64,000 bases of DNA from Doryteuthis pealeii (GCA_023376005.1 CM042148.1:71604785-71668784); one strand, 5' to 3'; shown: positions 22,745 to 34,092, numbered from the stretch's first letter. Translations and numbers: made by a program. Notes: a model not told the origin generated them from the letters alone.

Positions 22745-23010
22745 GTTTGCCATAAGGGCATTCAGGTGTTTCTATTGTGCCTGCCGACAGGGCTACTCTA
22801 TTAGATGATAGTATCGGTGAGGGGCTCTCAACCGACGGTCTAGCCTAAATATTTGCCAAAGTGGTGTGTTGCTTGTCATGCACAGTCATGCAGGTCATCC
22901 ATCCTTAACATCAGGGGATCACTACCCACGGCCAACAAATGGCCCCATTGGGGGATTTTACCCCTCTGCAGTCAGTGTATTTTAAAGGCCGCATTCGACA
23001 AATCTGGGGA
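22745..23010 (-). mobile_element. Retroposon 5'-half with nested second 5' end (copy A)
   Basis: Two 5' ends of the ~600-bp family lie in tandem, one ending near 22800 and the other near 23000. This indicates insertion of one copy into, or recombination with, another. Homologue of 31797-32058. Confidence 0.6.
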
Positions 23011-23317
23011 GTTAGTGTATGAAGCATGTAGATGTTTTGAAGATCGAGACATAACAACATTTTCAAACAGACTGGACCAATTCTGATAGTGTTTTCAAAT
23101 ATGGTATAAGCTGGTTTTGAGATAACTGTGTGGCAAAAGAATTAGAAACACCTACTGCCAAATATGTATAATGACAAAAGCTGATTTATTGAACTTATTG
23201 GTTTTATTCCTGAATTCCAGAGATTCAGGAGAAACCATTCATTCCTATACAAGACATTTGAGCTATCGTAAAAAAACAATAATCCAGAGAAAACTCATTC
23301 CCTCACTCAAAAACACC

Positions 23318-23895
23318 GACACTGTCCGTGGGGCGTTAGAATATACCACTGCACCTCCGCAGAAGGGGTAAAACTCCCCAATGGCGGCACCTGTAATTCG
23401 TGGATGTGACCCGTGAATGCTTAAGAATGGAACCCAGGTGGCTTGAGCATCCATGACTTACAATACTCCACTATTGACCCTTTTTGGGAATAACGGTCGG
23501 TCGGAGACGCCCGCATCCGATCACTGGTCCAGCGTCAAGCCGCTAGCAACTATATGTGCCGCCAACCCTAATTGCGCCTTATGGGAAGTCCCAACCTTTT
23601 TTTAATTATGGTGCTAGAAGGCCAGTGACTGAGGGTCTACATATCCTGGGAATGACGTTAAACTCTATCTGGATAATGAGGTTTTCAGTTCTGGAGGTTT
23701 TGGTGATGTAGGAGCACGCTCTTCATCACCGTTGTTCCCTGGTCCCACTTCTGACCTGGAGTGGTAGCACCTTTAGGGTCCATCTATGGGTTAAATAGAA
23801 AATGTATTGAGTATCTCAATTAAGATGACTTTTAATTTCAAACTTTATCGGCATTTAAATGACCAACTGAGGTTGATAATGCCGTAAAACAAAAT
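23318..23895 (+). mobile_element. Unassigned ~600-bp retroposon, near full length (copy A)
   Basis: From TGTCCGTGGGGCGTTAGAATA to GAGGTTGATAATGCCGTAAAAC. Homologue of 30922-31485. Confidence 0.75.
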
Positions 23896-23899
23896 AAAA

Positions 23900-24856
23900 C
23901 TAAATCCTCAAACAATATTTTTTCTGAAACTCAAAAATCCGACAGACCATTTATAATCATTAACTCAAAACCGAACAACTACCACTCAATAGCTTTCCAA
24001 CTCAGCAACATATATTATCGCATCAGAAGCAACCGAAACTATAAACTTGACGAACGCCGCGTTAAGAAAATTAATACGTAATATGTTTCTTCACTGACCC
24101 CAACAACAAAAGTTAAAGCTTTAAACTAACTATTACCCAAAGTTTAAAAACACCAACCTTGTCCCATGCAAAACAAATCAATCCTCAATACTACTCGTTT
24201 TTTAAACGAGCGGGCAATTCTTGCGTTAAAGTTAAATGACGCAGTAGGAGGCTGCCTCTCTAAAGTTGAAAGCAACGTACATTGGTCACAGTGTGACGAC
24301 CGTATTTGTCACGACTGTTTAACATTACATCTAAGGAACAAGCTCCAAATCAGTAGTAGGTATTTAAAAGTATATAATTCCCACCGTCTCTATACTATAT
24401 ACCTTTTCTTGGTCACTTGTCAGGATTACGTAGATGCGTGCCACAAAGTGGGAATTCGTATCTCTGGAGGTGAGCGTTGTGTTCTGTAATATTGCAGATG
24501 TACTAAAAGACACACTCTGGTATTGTAGTTGCGCGTTATCAGGACTAGTTGATTTTTGCGAGCCTCGTATGTGGCGTGGGCTAGTGCGTCAGTTTCGGCT
24601 CTGATTCCTGTGGTCGTGGTTCGTTTATCTGTCGTGGGGAAATCACAGTATACGCTGCTCATGAGACCAATAGGTCGAAAAAGGTGTCAGTGGTTTCCAC
24701 GTCACACACTTGTTTGGACGAATTTGCTGGTGGTGAGTAATGTATTTCATTTAATAAAAATGTAAAATAGACGCAATTCTCCAACTTCTAGGCATAACAT
24801 AACATAATATGGTTTGACGTGCCCTTCAAATTAATCAATCAATCAATCAATCATAC
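23900..24856. other. Inner end of copy A, no confirmed gene
   Basis: Sequence shared with 29980-30915 and 63230-64000. Frames on both strands (24166-24489, 24426-24662, 24556-24765) overlap. Only the minus-strand one corresponds to the frame that stays open in B and C (30108-30285). AATCAATCAATCAATCA at the end marks the arm border. Confidence 0.4.
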
Positions 24857-25090
24857 GTTATATATATATATATATATAGATATATATAATATCTATACTT
24901 ATATATCTATATATATATATATGATAAAGACCGAGTACAACTTGTCCGAAAATCAAAAAAGTTCAAAATAATACATAACAAGTCTCATTCAAAAACTTCT
25001 GATAAATAATTAATCTCTTTTGTTTTATTTTTGTGGTTTTTGTTTGTTGGCGCATTTATTCCTCTTCTCAGTGTTTATTTAGCTCGCGAT
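24857..25090. other. Fold-back spacer with (TA)n tract
   Basis: Between the end of the A arm (AATCAATCAATCAATCA) and the start of its inverted copy (GATTGATTGATTGATGATT) lie about 230 bp, beginning with ATACGTTATATA and a (TA)n run at about 24861-24920. The same spacer follows a different left flank at 29736-29970 in copy B, so the A sequence changes partner exactly at the start of the (TA)n tract. Confidence 0.75.
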
Positions 25091-26039
25091 TGATTGATTG
25101 ATTGATGATTAATTTTAAGGGCACGTCAAACCCATATATGGTTATGTTATGCTAGAAGTTGGAGAATTGCGTCTATTTTTACATTTTATTTAATGAAATT
25201 ACATTACCACCACCAGCAAATCGTCAACAACGTTGTGACGTGGAAACACTGGACACCTTTTTCGAACCTATTAGGTCTCATGAGGCAGCGTTACTGTGTC
25301 TCCCGGCACGACAGTAACGAACCAGCGACCACAAGAATGCAGAGCCGACTGAGGCCACTAGCCACGCCACATACGAGGCTGCAAAAATCAACTAGTGCCT
25401 TGATAAAACGCGCAACTACATTACCATAGTGTGTCTTTTAGTACATCTGGGCAATATTACAGAACACAACGTCACCCTCCAGAGATACGAATTCCAACTT
25501 GGTGGGCACGCATCTACGTAATCCTGACAGTGACCAAGAAAGGTATATATGTAAGAGGCGGGGGAATTTATATTTAGCTTTTAAAATTACCTACTACTGG
25601 ATTTTGGAGCTTGTATCCGCTTTGATGTATGTTAAACAGCGTGACAAATACGTCGTTTGTGTGACCAATGTACGTGCTTTCAACTTTAGAGAGGCATCTC
25701 CTACTGGTCATTTATACTTTATACGCAAGATTGGTCCTCGTTAAAACGAGTAGTAATTTGAGGATGATTTGTGCATGGGACACAGGTTGGTGGTTTTTAA
25801 ACTTGGGTATAGTTAGTTAGTTTAACTTTGTTGTTGGGGTCAGTGGAAGAAACATTATTACGTATTATTCTTTTAACGCGGTTCGTCAAGTTTATAGTTT
25901 CGGTGCTCTGATTGCGAATAATATATGTTGTGAGTGAGCTATTGAGTGTAGTTTGTTCGTTTTGGTTAATGTTATAAATGGTCTGTCGGATTTTTGAGTT
26001 TCAAAAAAAATATTGTTTTTGAGGATTTAGTTTATTTTG

Positions 26040-26605
26040 TTTTACGCTATCAACCTCAGTTGGTCATTTTAATGCCGATAAAGTTTTTGAAATAAAGTCA
26101 TTCTTAATGGATACTCAATACATTTTTCTATTTAACCCATAGATGGGACCCTAACAGGTGGCTAACCACTCAGGTTCAGAGTGGACCAGGGAACAACGGT
26201 GATGAAGAGGTGCTCTACATTCAACCAAACCTCCAGAACTGAAACCTCATTATCAGATAGAGTTTAACGTCATTCCCAGGATATGTAGACCCTCAGTCAC
26301 TGCCTTCTAGCACCCATATGATAAAAAGGGTTGGACTTCCATAAGGGCAATAGGGTTGGGGGCAATCAATATAGTTGCTAGGGCTTGACGTGAACCAGTG
26401 ATCGGATGGGGCGTCTCCGACGACCGTCTATCCCAAGAAAGGGTCAAAGTGGAGTATTGTAAGTCATGGATTGCTCAGCCACCTGGGTTCCATCCTTAGC
26501 ATCACGGGTCACATCCACGAATACAGGTTGGCCCGCATTGGGGGAGTTTTACCCCTCTGCATGAGGTGCAGTTGGTATATTCTAACGCCCCACTCGACAG
26601 GTCGG
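26040..26605 (-). mobile_element. Unassigned ~600-bp retroposon (fold-back arm)
   Basis: A noisy version of 30922-31485, in the same orientation. Confidence 0.65.
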
Positions 26606-26924
26606 TGTTTTTGAGGAGGGAAATGAGTTTTCTGGATTTTATTGTTTTTTTAGCGATAGCTCAAATGTCTGTTATAGGATGGAATGGTTTCTCTGGAATT
26701 CTCTGAATTCAGAATAAAACAATTAGTTCAATAATCAGCTTTTGTCATTTACATATTTTGGAGTAGGTGTTCTTAAATTTTCTTTTTATGCACAACAGTT
26801 ATCTCAAGAACCAGCTTTACCATAATGAAGACACTATCAGAAATTGTCAGTCTGTTTGAAATGTTGTTATGTCTCGCATCTTCAAACATCTACATGTTCA
26901 TACCAGCTAACTCCCAGATTTGTC

Positions 26925-27180
26925 GAATGGGGCCTTAAAATACACTGACTGCAGAGGGGTAAATCCCCCAATGGGGCATTTTGTTGGCCGTGGTAGTGTC
27001 CCCTGATGCTTAGGATGGAACCCTGATGATGTGCATGACAAGCAACACTCCACTTTGGCAAATATTTAAGGCTAGACGGTCGGTTGGAGAGCCCTCGCAT
27101 CCGGAATCTATCATCTAATAGAGTAGCCCTGTCGGCCAAGGCAATAGAATACACTGAATGCCCCTTATGGCAAACCCTCA
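26925..27180 (+). mobile_element. Retroposon 5'-half pieces (fold-back arm)
   Basis: A noisy version of 31797-32058. Confidence 0.55.
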
Positions 27181-27439
27181 ATCATTTTTATTTTATGTGT
27201 TTGTTGTATCCTTGAGGTGGAAAAAGATACACAGAGAACACAGGGTGCTTGAATATGTATTTTTATTCAGCACTTTTAAATAGAACAAGAGTAATACAAT
27301 CACAAAGACAAAACGTACAAAATGAGGAAGGTTCAAATGTCTGGAGTCGAAGCTGTAATTTCGTCCGAATATTTTTCCCGACCTTTGTCACTGCTGCGTC
27401 GACTCTTATATGGCTCTGGGCCAGTCCATTCTGTAGGGA

Positions 27440-27580
27440 TGTTAAACCCTCTACAGCCAGTGTGCTAAAAGGCGGTGGCTGAAGGTTAATGTCCTGGTAT
27501 GACGTTCGAGTTAACGTCATAACCTGATGGTTAAGTTCTACTTCTAGAGCTCTGGGGAATGTAAAGTACGCCTCAAGATA
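27440..27580 (+). mobile_element. Retroposon 3'-half fragment (fold-back arm)
   Basis: A noisy version of 32290-32460. Confidence 0.5.
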
Positions 27581-28170
27581 TATGGTTCAAATTTAGCTGA
27601 CTTGAAAATGTAAAAGGTTTAATAAAATAACTGGTGCATTATATGTTTTATTCATTAATATATCAACACTGAAAATTTATTAAATTCGGTAATTCCCTGA
27701 AATTTTTTTTCTTCGGTGGGGTGACATACGATGGTGAATTTAGGTCCGTTAAGTTCGATTTAACCAATTTTTTTGTCCGTTTTAATTACTTACATGATAT
27801 CATGACAGATATGTACCTAATGTCACAAAGAATTAATTAGACATTTTTATTTTAAAACTTTTACATTTTCAGGCTAGTTAACTTGAACCAACGTTCTTTA
27901 AGAATCTCTGTTATGCCTCAAAGATACTTGATTCAAAGTTAACTGACTTGAAAAATATAAAAGTTTTTAGATAAATAACTGGTGCATTATATTCTAATTC
28001 ATTAATATATCACACTGAAGATTTCATTGAATTCGGTTATTCCTGATTTTTGGGTATTTTTTTCTTTCCGTCGGGGCGACATACGATGGTGGAATTTAGG
28101 TGCGTTAAGTTCGATTTAAGCCAATTTCTTTGTCCGTTTCTAATTAGCTTACAATTACATGACAGATGTT
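27580..28170. repeat. 361-bp tandem repeats (fold-back arm)
   Basis: Two units are recognisable by ACATACGATGG near 27725 and 28080. Single-base insertions and deletions break the short frame that is open in B and C. Confidence 0.7.
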
Positions 28171-28413
28171 TTACCTAATGTCACAAAGAATTAATTAAAC
28201 ATAGAACACTTGCTTGTTTACCTGTGCATTTTATTCTCTCAGCCTCTATTTTAATTCTTTCGCTCTACGAAACCAATATTGAAATTTAAAAGCTTTCCAT
28301 TGGGTACACTCTCCGGTTCGACCAAACAAACAACTCTTTACGCTGCAGGGGTAATAAGAAGGGAAAATAAAGAAGGAAAAAATAAAAAAATAAAATTAAT
28401 GATTAACATTTGA

Positions 28414-28513
28414 NNNNNNNNNNNNNNNNNNNNNNNNNNNNNNNNNNNNNNNNNNNNNNNNNNNNNNNNNNNNNNNNNNNNNNNNNNNNNNNNNNNNNNN
28501 NNNNNNNNNNNNN
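28414..28513. other. Assembly gap, exactly 100 Ns
   Basis: A run of exactly 100 N bases, the usual placeholder for a scaffold join of unknown size. The left side ends inside the fold-back arm and the right side starts with sequence not found elsewhere in the window. Order and orientation of the two sides are therefore not shown by the sequence itself. Confidence 0.98.
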
Positions 28514-29159
28514 GGTAGAGAGATAAAAATGACGGTTTTTGAAAGAGGTAGTTTTAAAAGGGGTAGTTAATTATTATTAGTTAGATTTATTAAAGGAGTA
28601 AAAAATAAAATTTGAAATGGAAACTTGGTTCTGATAACTTTGAATATATATCAAAATAAAACAAAGAATTATAAATATATAATACCGGGCATCTATTTAT
28701 TAAAACTTATTTTAAAAAAACAATGAGGACTGTCTAACGTTGCATGCTCAAATTTTGTGTTATGGACGATTTTGGGTAAATATGACGTAAGCAGTGACGT
28801 AGTTCAGGTTACAGACAAAAGAGAGCGAATCTTCATTATTAATATTAATAGATATAAATTTATTTCCTCCTTGCTCTCTTTCTTTATTTAGTTGTTTTTT
28901 TTTTTTCTTCATTAAGATTTACTTTTTCTTTTGGTCTTTTTATTTGTTAATTTTATTGTTTCTTTTCTGTGCTCCGATTTTTGTCTCATATTTAGACGTG
29001 CAAATGATTTTTTTTTCAACATTTTCATTGAAATTTTCCTTTTCTTTATTTTTTTCGATATAACTTTTATTGTGATTTCTTTCTTTTTTATATTCATTAG
29101 ATATCGATTTTATTTCTCAAAATTTTGCTTTTCTTTATAAAAACGATGTTTATTTAGAT

Positions 29160-29171
29160 TCTCTCTCTCTT

Positions 29172-29203
<32 letters not shown>

Positions 29204-29241
29204 TCTCTTCTCTCTTCTCTCTCTCTCTCTCTCTCTCTCTA
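29160..29241. repeat. (TC)n microsatellite
   Basis: TCTC dinucleotide array with TTCTC interruptions. Confidence 0.9.
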
Positions 29242-29626
29242 TCTAGAAATATTTATTTTATTTAAGTTCGTTCAAATATATAATTCTAATATTCCTTTGT
29301 TTCTATTTCTGTATTTTTTATTTTTTTTATTCATTTCAATTTTTTCTCATTAAATGTCTTTCATTATTCAAAAATTTGTTTTCTTCATTTTTTTGGTCTT
29401 CCTGATATTTGTATTTAATCACAGGGTATTTTTACACCTGTTTTTTTACGATAAAAAGTTGTTGCTTTTTTTAAAAAATAAATATCTCTGTTTTTATAAG
29501 GATATCTGTTTTATCTAAATGATATGTAGTTTTCATTAATTTAACTTCTCTTGTGTTATTTTGATTTTTAGAATATATCGTAATATACATGTTGTTCTCA
29601 TCTCTGTCACAAAGTATAAAAACAAC

Positions 29627-29659
29627 GTTTCGGCGGTTGTAGTCTCCGGTCTTCTTCAG
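29627..29659 (-). ncRNA. Hammerhead-ribozyme-like core (candidate)
   Basis: Reading the minus strand: CTGAAGA (29659-29653) and GAAAC (29631-29627) with 21 bases between. Both conserved boxes are intact, but stem II is weak (about 3 bp). The frame at 29471-29695 passes through it (VHLKKTGDYNRRNVVFIL), similar to the peptide encoded at locus 1. It lies in the single-copy flank. Confidence 0.35.
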
Positions 29660-29740
29660 ATGTACCTTGTTTATCTGAGAATAGAAACGGTTCAACTTAG
29701 GAAATCAGGTTTGAATATAATAGTTTGACTGTTGAGCCAA

Positions 29741-29744
29741 TACG

Positions 29745-29799
<55 letters not shown>

Positions 29800-29808
29800 T
29801 ATATATAT
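29741..29808. repeat. (TA)n microsatellite
   Basis: Begins ATACGTTATATA. A nearly pure TA run, self-complementary and hence hairpin-forming. It marks where copies A and B stop sharing their left flank. Confidence 0.92.
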
Positions 29809-30107
29809 GATAAAGACGAGTACAACTGTCCGAAAAATCAAAAAGTTCAAAATAATACATAACAAGTCTCATCTCAAAAACTTCTGATTAAATAATTAAT
29901 CTCTTTTGTTTTATTTTTGTGGTTTTTGTTTGTTGCGCATTTGATTCTCTTCTCAGTGTTTATTTAGACATCCGATTGATTGATTGATTGATTGATTAAT
30001 TTTAAGGGCACGTCAAACCATATATGGTTATGTTATGCCTAGAAGTTGGAGAATTGCGTCTATTTTACATTTTTATTTAATGAAATTACATTACCACCAC
30101 CAGCAAA

Positions 30108-30285
30108 TTCGTCAAACAACGTGTGTGACGTGGAAACACTGGACACCTTTTTCGACCTATTAGGTCTCATGAGCAGCGTATACTGTGATCTCCCCACGAC
30201 AGATAACGAACCAGCGACCACAGAATGCAGAGCCGAAACTGAGCCACTAGCCCACGCCACATACGAGGCTCGCAAAATCAACTAG
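30108..30285 (+). pseudogene. Conserved short open frame, possible exon relic
   Basis: The frame passing through VCDVETLDTFFDLLGLMSS and ending EPLAHATYEARKIN before TAG stays open in copy C (reverse strand, 63835-64000), where a few residues are replaced and none truncated. The fold-back arm and copy A are shifted by one-base changes. An AG acceptor-like CCACCACCAG lies just upstream. I recognise no family, so this may be an exon, a transposon ORF end or a chance frame. Confidence 0.25.
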
Positions 30286-30920
30286 TCCTGATAAACGCGC
30301 AACTACATTACCATAGTGTGTCTTTTAGTTACATCTGCAATATTACAGAACACAACGTCACCTCCAGAGATACGAATTCCCAACTTGGTGGCACGCATCT
30401 ACGTAATCCTGACCAAGTGACCAAGAAAAGGTATATATGTATAGAGAGCGGGGGAATTATATACTTTTAAATTACCTACTACTGGATTTGGAGCTTGTAT
30501 CCTTTAGATGTAATGTTAAACAGCGTGACAAATACGTCGTTGTGTGACCAATGTACGTGCTTTCAACTTTAGAGAGGCATCCTCCTACTGGTCATTTAAC
30601 TTTATACGCAAGATTGGTCTCGTTAAAACGAGTAGTATTTGAGGATGATTTGTTGCATGGGACAAGGTTGGTGGTTTTAAACTTTGGGTAATAGTTAGTT
30701 AGTTTAACTTTGTTGTTGGGGTCAGTGGAAGAAACATTATTACGTATTAATTCTTTTAACGCGGGTTCGTCAAGTTTATAGTTTCGGTGCTTCTGATTGC
30801 GATAATATATGTTGTGAGTGGAGCTATTGAGTGTAGTTGTTCGTTTTGGTTAATGTTATAAATGGTCTGTCGGATTTTTGAGTTCAGAAAAAATATTGTT
30901 TTTGAGGATTTAGTTTATTT
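30286..30920. other. Low-copy interval, no gene seen
   Basis: No recognised element. Homologues are 23900-24540 in A, 25430-26040 in the fold-back arm and 63230-63830 in C. Confidence 0.4.
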
Positions 30921-30921
30921 T

Positions 30922-31485
30922 GTTTTACGGCATATCAACCTCAGTTGGTCATTTAATGCCGATAAAGTTTTGAAATAAAGTCATTCTTAATGGATACTCA
31001 ATACATTTTTCTATTTAACCCATAGATGGGACCCTAACAGGTGCTACCACTCCAGGTCAGAGTGGACCAGGGAACAACGGTGATGAAGAGGTGCTCTACA
31101 TTCACCAAACCTCCAGAACTGAAACCTCATTATCAGATAGAGTTTAACGTCATTCCCAGGATATGTAGACCCTCAGTCACTGCCTTCTAGCACCCATATG
31201 ATAAAAAGGGTTGGGACTTCCCATAAGGGCAATAGGGTTGGGGCAATCATATAGTTGCTAGGGCTTGACGTGACCAGTGATCGGATGGGGCGTCTCCGAC
31301 CGACCGTCTATCCCAAGAAAGGGTCAAAGTGGAGTATTGTAAGTCATGGATTGCTCAGCCACCTGGGTTCCATCCTTAAGCATCACGGGTCACATCCCAC
31401 GAATACAGGTGGCCGCATTGGGGGAGTTTTACCCCTCTGCAGAGGTGCAGTTGGTATATTCTAACGCCCCACCGACAGGTCGGTG
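30922..31485 (-). mobile_element. Unassigned ~600-bp retroposon, near full length (copy B)
   Basis: The minus strand runs from the 5' end near 31485 (GGCGTTAGAATATACC) through GGGTCCCATCTATGGGTTAAAT to GTTGATATGCCGTAAAAC at 30922. The sequence just beyond is AAATAAACTAAATCC, a weak tail. There are no terminal inverted repeats and no clear pol III boxes. The 69-codon frame at 31255-31464 lies inside it and is not a gene. Confidence 0.78.
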
Positions 31486-31489
31486 TTTT

Positions 31490-31796
31490 TGAGGAGGGAA
31501 TGAGTTTTTCTGGATTTATTGTTTTTTTTACGATAGCTCAAATGTCTTGTATAGGATGGAATGGTTTCTCTGGAATTCTCTGGAATTCAGGAATAAAACA
31601 ATTAGTTCAATAATCAGCTTTTGTCATTTACATATTTGGAGTAGGTGTTTCTTAAATTTCTTTATGCACACAGTTATCTCAAGAACCCAGCTTTACCATA
31701 TTGAAGACACTATCAGAATTGGTCAGTCTGTTTGAAAATGTTGTTATGTCTCGATCTTCAAACATCTACATGTTCATACCAGCTAACTCCCAGATT
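31490..31796. other. Interval between retroposons; possible DNA-transposon scrap
   Basis: About 300 bp with GTAGGTGTTTCTTAAATTTC and ACAGTTATCTCAAGAA. It faintly resembles the end of a Tc1/mariner element (GAAACACC-type), but I see no paired terminal repeat. Confidence 0.3.
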
Positions 31797-32058
31797 TGTC
31801 GAATGGGGCCTTAAAATACACTGACTGCAGAGGGGTAAAATCCCCCAATGGGGCCATTTGTTGGCCGTGGGTAGTGATCCCTGATGCTTAAGGATGGAAC
31901 CCTGATGACTGTGCATGACAAGCAACACTCCACTTTGGCAAATATTTAGGCTAGACGGTCGGTTGGAGAGCCCTCCACCGATCTATCATCTAATAGAGTA
32001 GCCCTGTCGGCCAAGGCAATAGAATACACTGAATGCCCTTATGGCAAACCCTCAATCA
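31797..32058 (+). mobile_element. Two nested retroposon 5' ends (copy B)
   Basis: A 5' half (GGGGCCTTAAAATACACTGAC to GGTCGGTTGGAGAGCCC) is followed at 32001 by a second 5' end (GCCCTGTCGGCCAAGGCAATAG) that jumps to GCCCTTATGGCAAACCC. The second copy has a large internal deletion. Confidence 0.65.
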
Positions 32059-32289
32059 TTTTTATTTTATGTGTTTGTTGTATCCTTGAGGTGGAAAAAG
32101 ATACACAGAGAACACAGGGTGCTTGAATATGTATTTTATTCAGCACTTTTAACATAGAACAAGAAGTAATACAATCACAAGACAAAACGTACAAAATGAG
32201 GAGGTTCAAATGTCTGGAGTCGAAGCTGTAATTTCGTCCGAATATTTTTCCCGACCTTTGTCACTGCTGCGTCGACTCTTATATGGCTC

Positions 32290-32460
32290 TGGGCCAGTCC
32301 ATCTTGTAGGGATGTTAACTCCTCTACAGCAGTGTGCTAAAAGGCGGTGGCTGAAGGTCTTAATGTCCTGGGTATGACGTTCGAGTTTAACGTCATAACC
32401 TGATGGTAAAGTTCTACTTCTAGAGCTCTGGGGAATGTAAAGTACGCCTCAAAGATATAT
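32290..32460 (+). mobile_element. Retroposon 3'-half fragment (copy B)
   Basis: GTGCTAAAAGGCGGTGGCTGAAGG to GGGGAATGTAAAGTACGCC of the ~600-bp family. Ends are missing. Confidence 0.6.
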
Positions 32461-32464
32461 GGTT

Positions 32465-33080
32465 CAAATTTAGCTGACTTGAAAAATGTAAAAGGTTTTA
32501 AATAAAATAACTGGTGCATTATATGTTTTATTCATTAATATATCAACACTGAAAATTTTATTAAATTCGGTTAATTCCCTGAATTTTTTTTCTTTCGGTG
32601 GGGTGACATACGATGGTGGAATTTAGGTCCGTTAAGTTCGATTTAACCAATTTTTTTTGTCCGTTTTAATTAGCTTACATGATATCATGACAGATATGTA
32701 CCTAATGTCACAAAGAATTAATTAGACATTTTATTTTAAAACTTTTACATTTTTCAGGCTAGTTAACTTTGAACCACGTATCTTTAAGAATCTCTGTTAT
32801 GCCTCAAAGATACTTGATTCAAAGTTAACTGACTTGAAAAAATATAAAAGTTTTTAGATAAAATAACTGGTGCATTATATTTCTCATTCATTAATATATC
32901 AACACTGAAGATTTCATTGAATTCGGTTAATTCCCTGATTTTTGGTATTTTTTTCTTTCGTCGGGGCGACATACGATGGTGGAATTTAGGTGCGTTAAGT
33001 TCGATTTAACCAATTTCTTTGTCCGTTCTAATTAGCTTACAACTTACATGACAGATGTTTACCTAATGTCACAAAGAATT
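32465..33080. repeat. 361-bp tandem repeats, two units (copy B)
   Basis: Units are marked by GACATACGATGGTGGAATTTAGG at about 32606 and 32968. The lower unit contains a 62-codon minus-strand frame (32784-32972), the same as in three units of copy C. Each unit also has TCATGACAGAT.T.TACCTAATGTCAC and an AATTAATTA core. Related but more diverged sequence extends to about 33430. Confidence 0.82.
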
Positions 33081-33675
33081 AATTAAACATAGAACACTTG
33101 CTTGTTACTCTGTGCATTTTATTCTCTCAGCCTCTATTTTATTCTTCGATCTACGAAACCAATATTGAAATTTAAAAGCTTTCATTGTACACTCTCCGGT
33201 TCGACCAAACAAACAACTCTTTACGCTGAGGGGTAATAAAGAAGGAAAAATAGAAGGAAAAAATAAAATAAAAATTAATGATTAAATTTGACGGCTGAAA
33301 CATTTTTTATAATAATTCGATTAAGACCACAAGAAATTCTTTTAAATAGCTATATTCGATTGTCCGATCTAATTAACTTAGAACTTACATGACAAATTTT
33401 ACCCAATGTCACAAAGAATTAATTAAAATATAGAAACATACCTTGTTACTTATGTATATTTTATTCTCTTATATTCTATATTTTCCTCCAAGCTACGAAA
33501 CCATACTGAAATTCAATCAAAAGACCCGGGTTCGATCTCCAGCATCTCCGCGGGAAGTATTTTATATCATACAACAGTTTTAAGATTATTTCTCTGAATA
33601 TTTGAGAAGAGGCTTGATAATTTGTATTTTGAATTATTCGGATTATTGTCCTTATCTTATTTTTATCTGTACAAC

Positions 33676-33708
33676 GTTTCGGTCGATATTTCTTGTGGAA
33701 TCTTCCAA
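33676..33708 (-). ncRNA. Degenerate hammerhead-like motif (locus 1, minus)
   Basis: The minus strand has TTGGAAGA where CUGANGA is expected, then GAAAC after about 20 bases; stem II is weak. Probably inactive. In A the GAAAC box is further mutated to GTAAC; C keeps it at 59783-59787. Confidence 0.3.
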
Positions 33709-34092
33709 TTGGACACATGGTGTGGTGGATATAGGCGTTGAGTCAAATATGCTGCTTCTCTGTCCGGCTGATAAATTCAATAGACCCCCACCTACAGACT
33801 TTACTTACCTTTACTTACTTAATCTTTTGCCAAATAGAAATTAGAAATGACTTTCAAAAAGAATCGCTCTTTAGGAGTATGATCTGCAAAAAATCAAAAT
33901 CTCTTTATATTTATTTATCTGAATTTTTGTAGATGCGGATTGAAATGCATTATTTTGATTTTTCGGACTGTTGACCTCATCTTTATCGTGATATATAAAA
34001 ACACATCATTTGGGATCAATAGTAAAACTATTACATTAAAAAAAAGGTTTCCCAAGTTGGTTCATTGCTATACTCGGACAGACAAGGTACAT

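Larger units (their letters stand above)
8281..24856 (-). other. Composite repeat unit, copy A (inverted relative to copy B)
   Basis: From here to about 24856 the sequence reads as the reverse complement of 29980-46890, in the same order throughout. Anchor pairs are 8417-8641 with 46577-46801, 11692-11901 with 43237-43503, 15065-15259 with 40022-40216 and 16781-17173 with 37462-37854. Copy A lacks two insertions present in B and C: a SINE (expected near 13490) and a ~620-bp retroposon (expected near 15715). Base noise increases after about 19200. The minus sign means opposite to copy B. Confidence 0.9.
25091..28413 (+). repeat. Noisy partial inverted copy (fold-back arm of A)
   Basis: This arm reads forward like 29975-33290 of copy B and is the reverse complement of 21500-24850. 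Compared with B it has many one- or two-base insertions and deletions (for example, the frame open at 30108-30285 is shifted several times at 25230-25425). That is the pattern of uncorrected long-read sequence. It ends inside the 361-bp repeat region right at the N gap. It carries retroposon pieces at about 26040-26605, 26925-27180 and 27440-27580, listed separately. Confidence 0.85.
28514..29740. other. Single-copy AT-rich flank with (TC)n
   Basis: This ~1.2 kb occurs once in the window. It is AT-rich and becomes pyrimidine-rich from about 28860, with CT/TCTC arrays at 29160-29241, somewhat like the domain at the left edge. A hammerhead-like motif lies at 29627-29659 on the minus strand. Frames on either strand (61-74 codons) are low-complexity or cross that motif. 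It appears to be the natural outer flank of copy B. Confidence 0.55.

Noticed and set aside
23119..23180. Tc1/mariner terminal repeat
   Set aside because: GGCAAAAGAATTAGAAACACC resembles such ends, but no matching inverted end or transposase is found nearby.
33520..33555. tRNA T-arm (GGTTCGATCTCC)
   Set aside because: Only the B-box half is present, with no A-box or cloverleaf upstream; at most a SINE or tRNA scrap.
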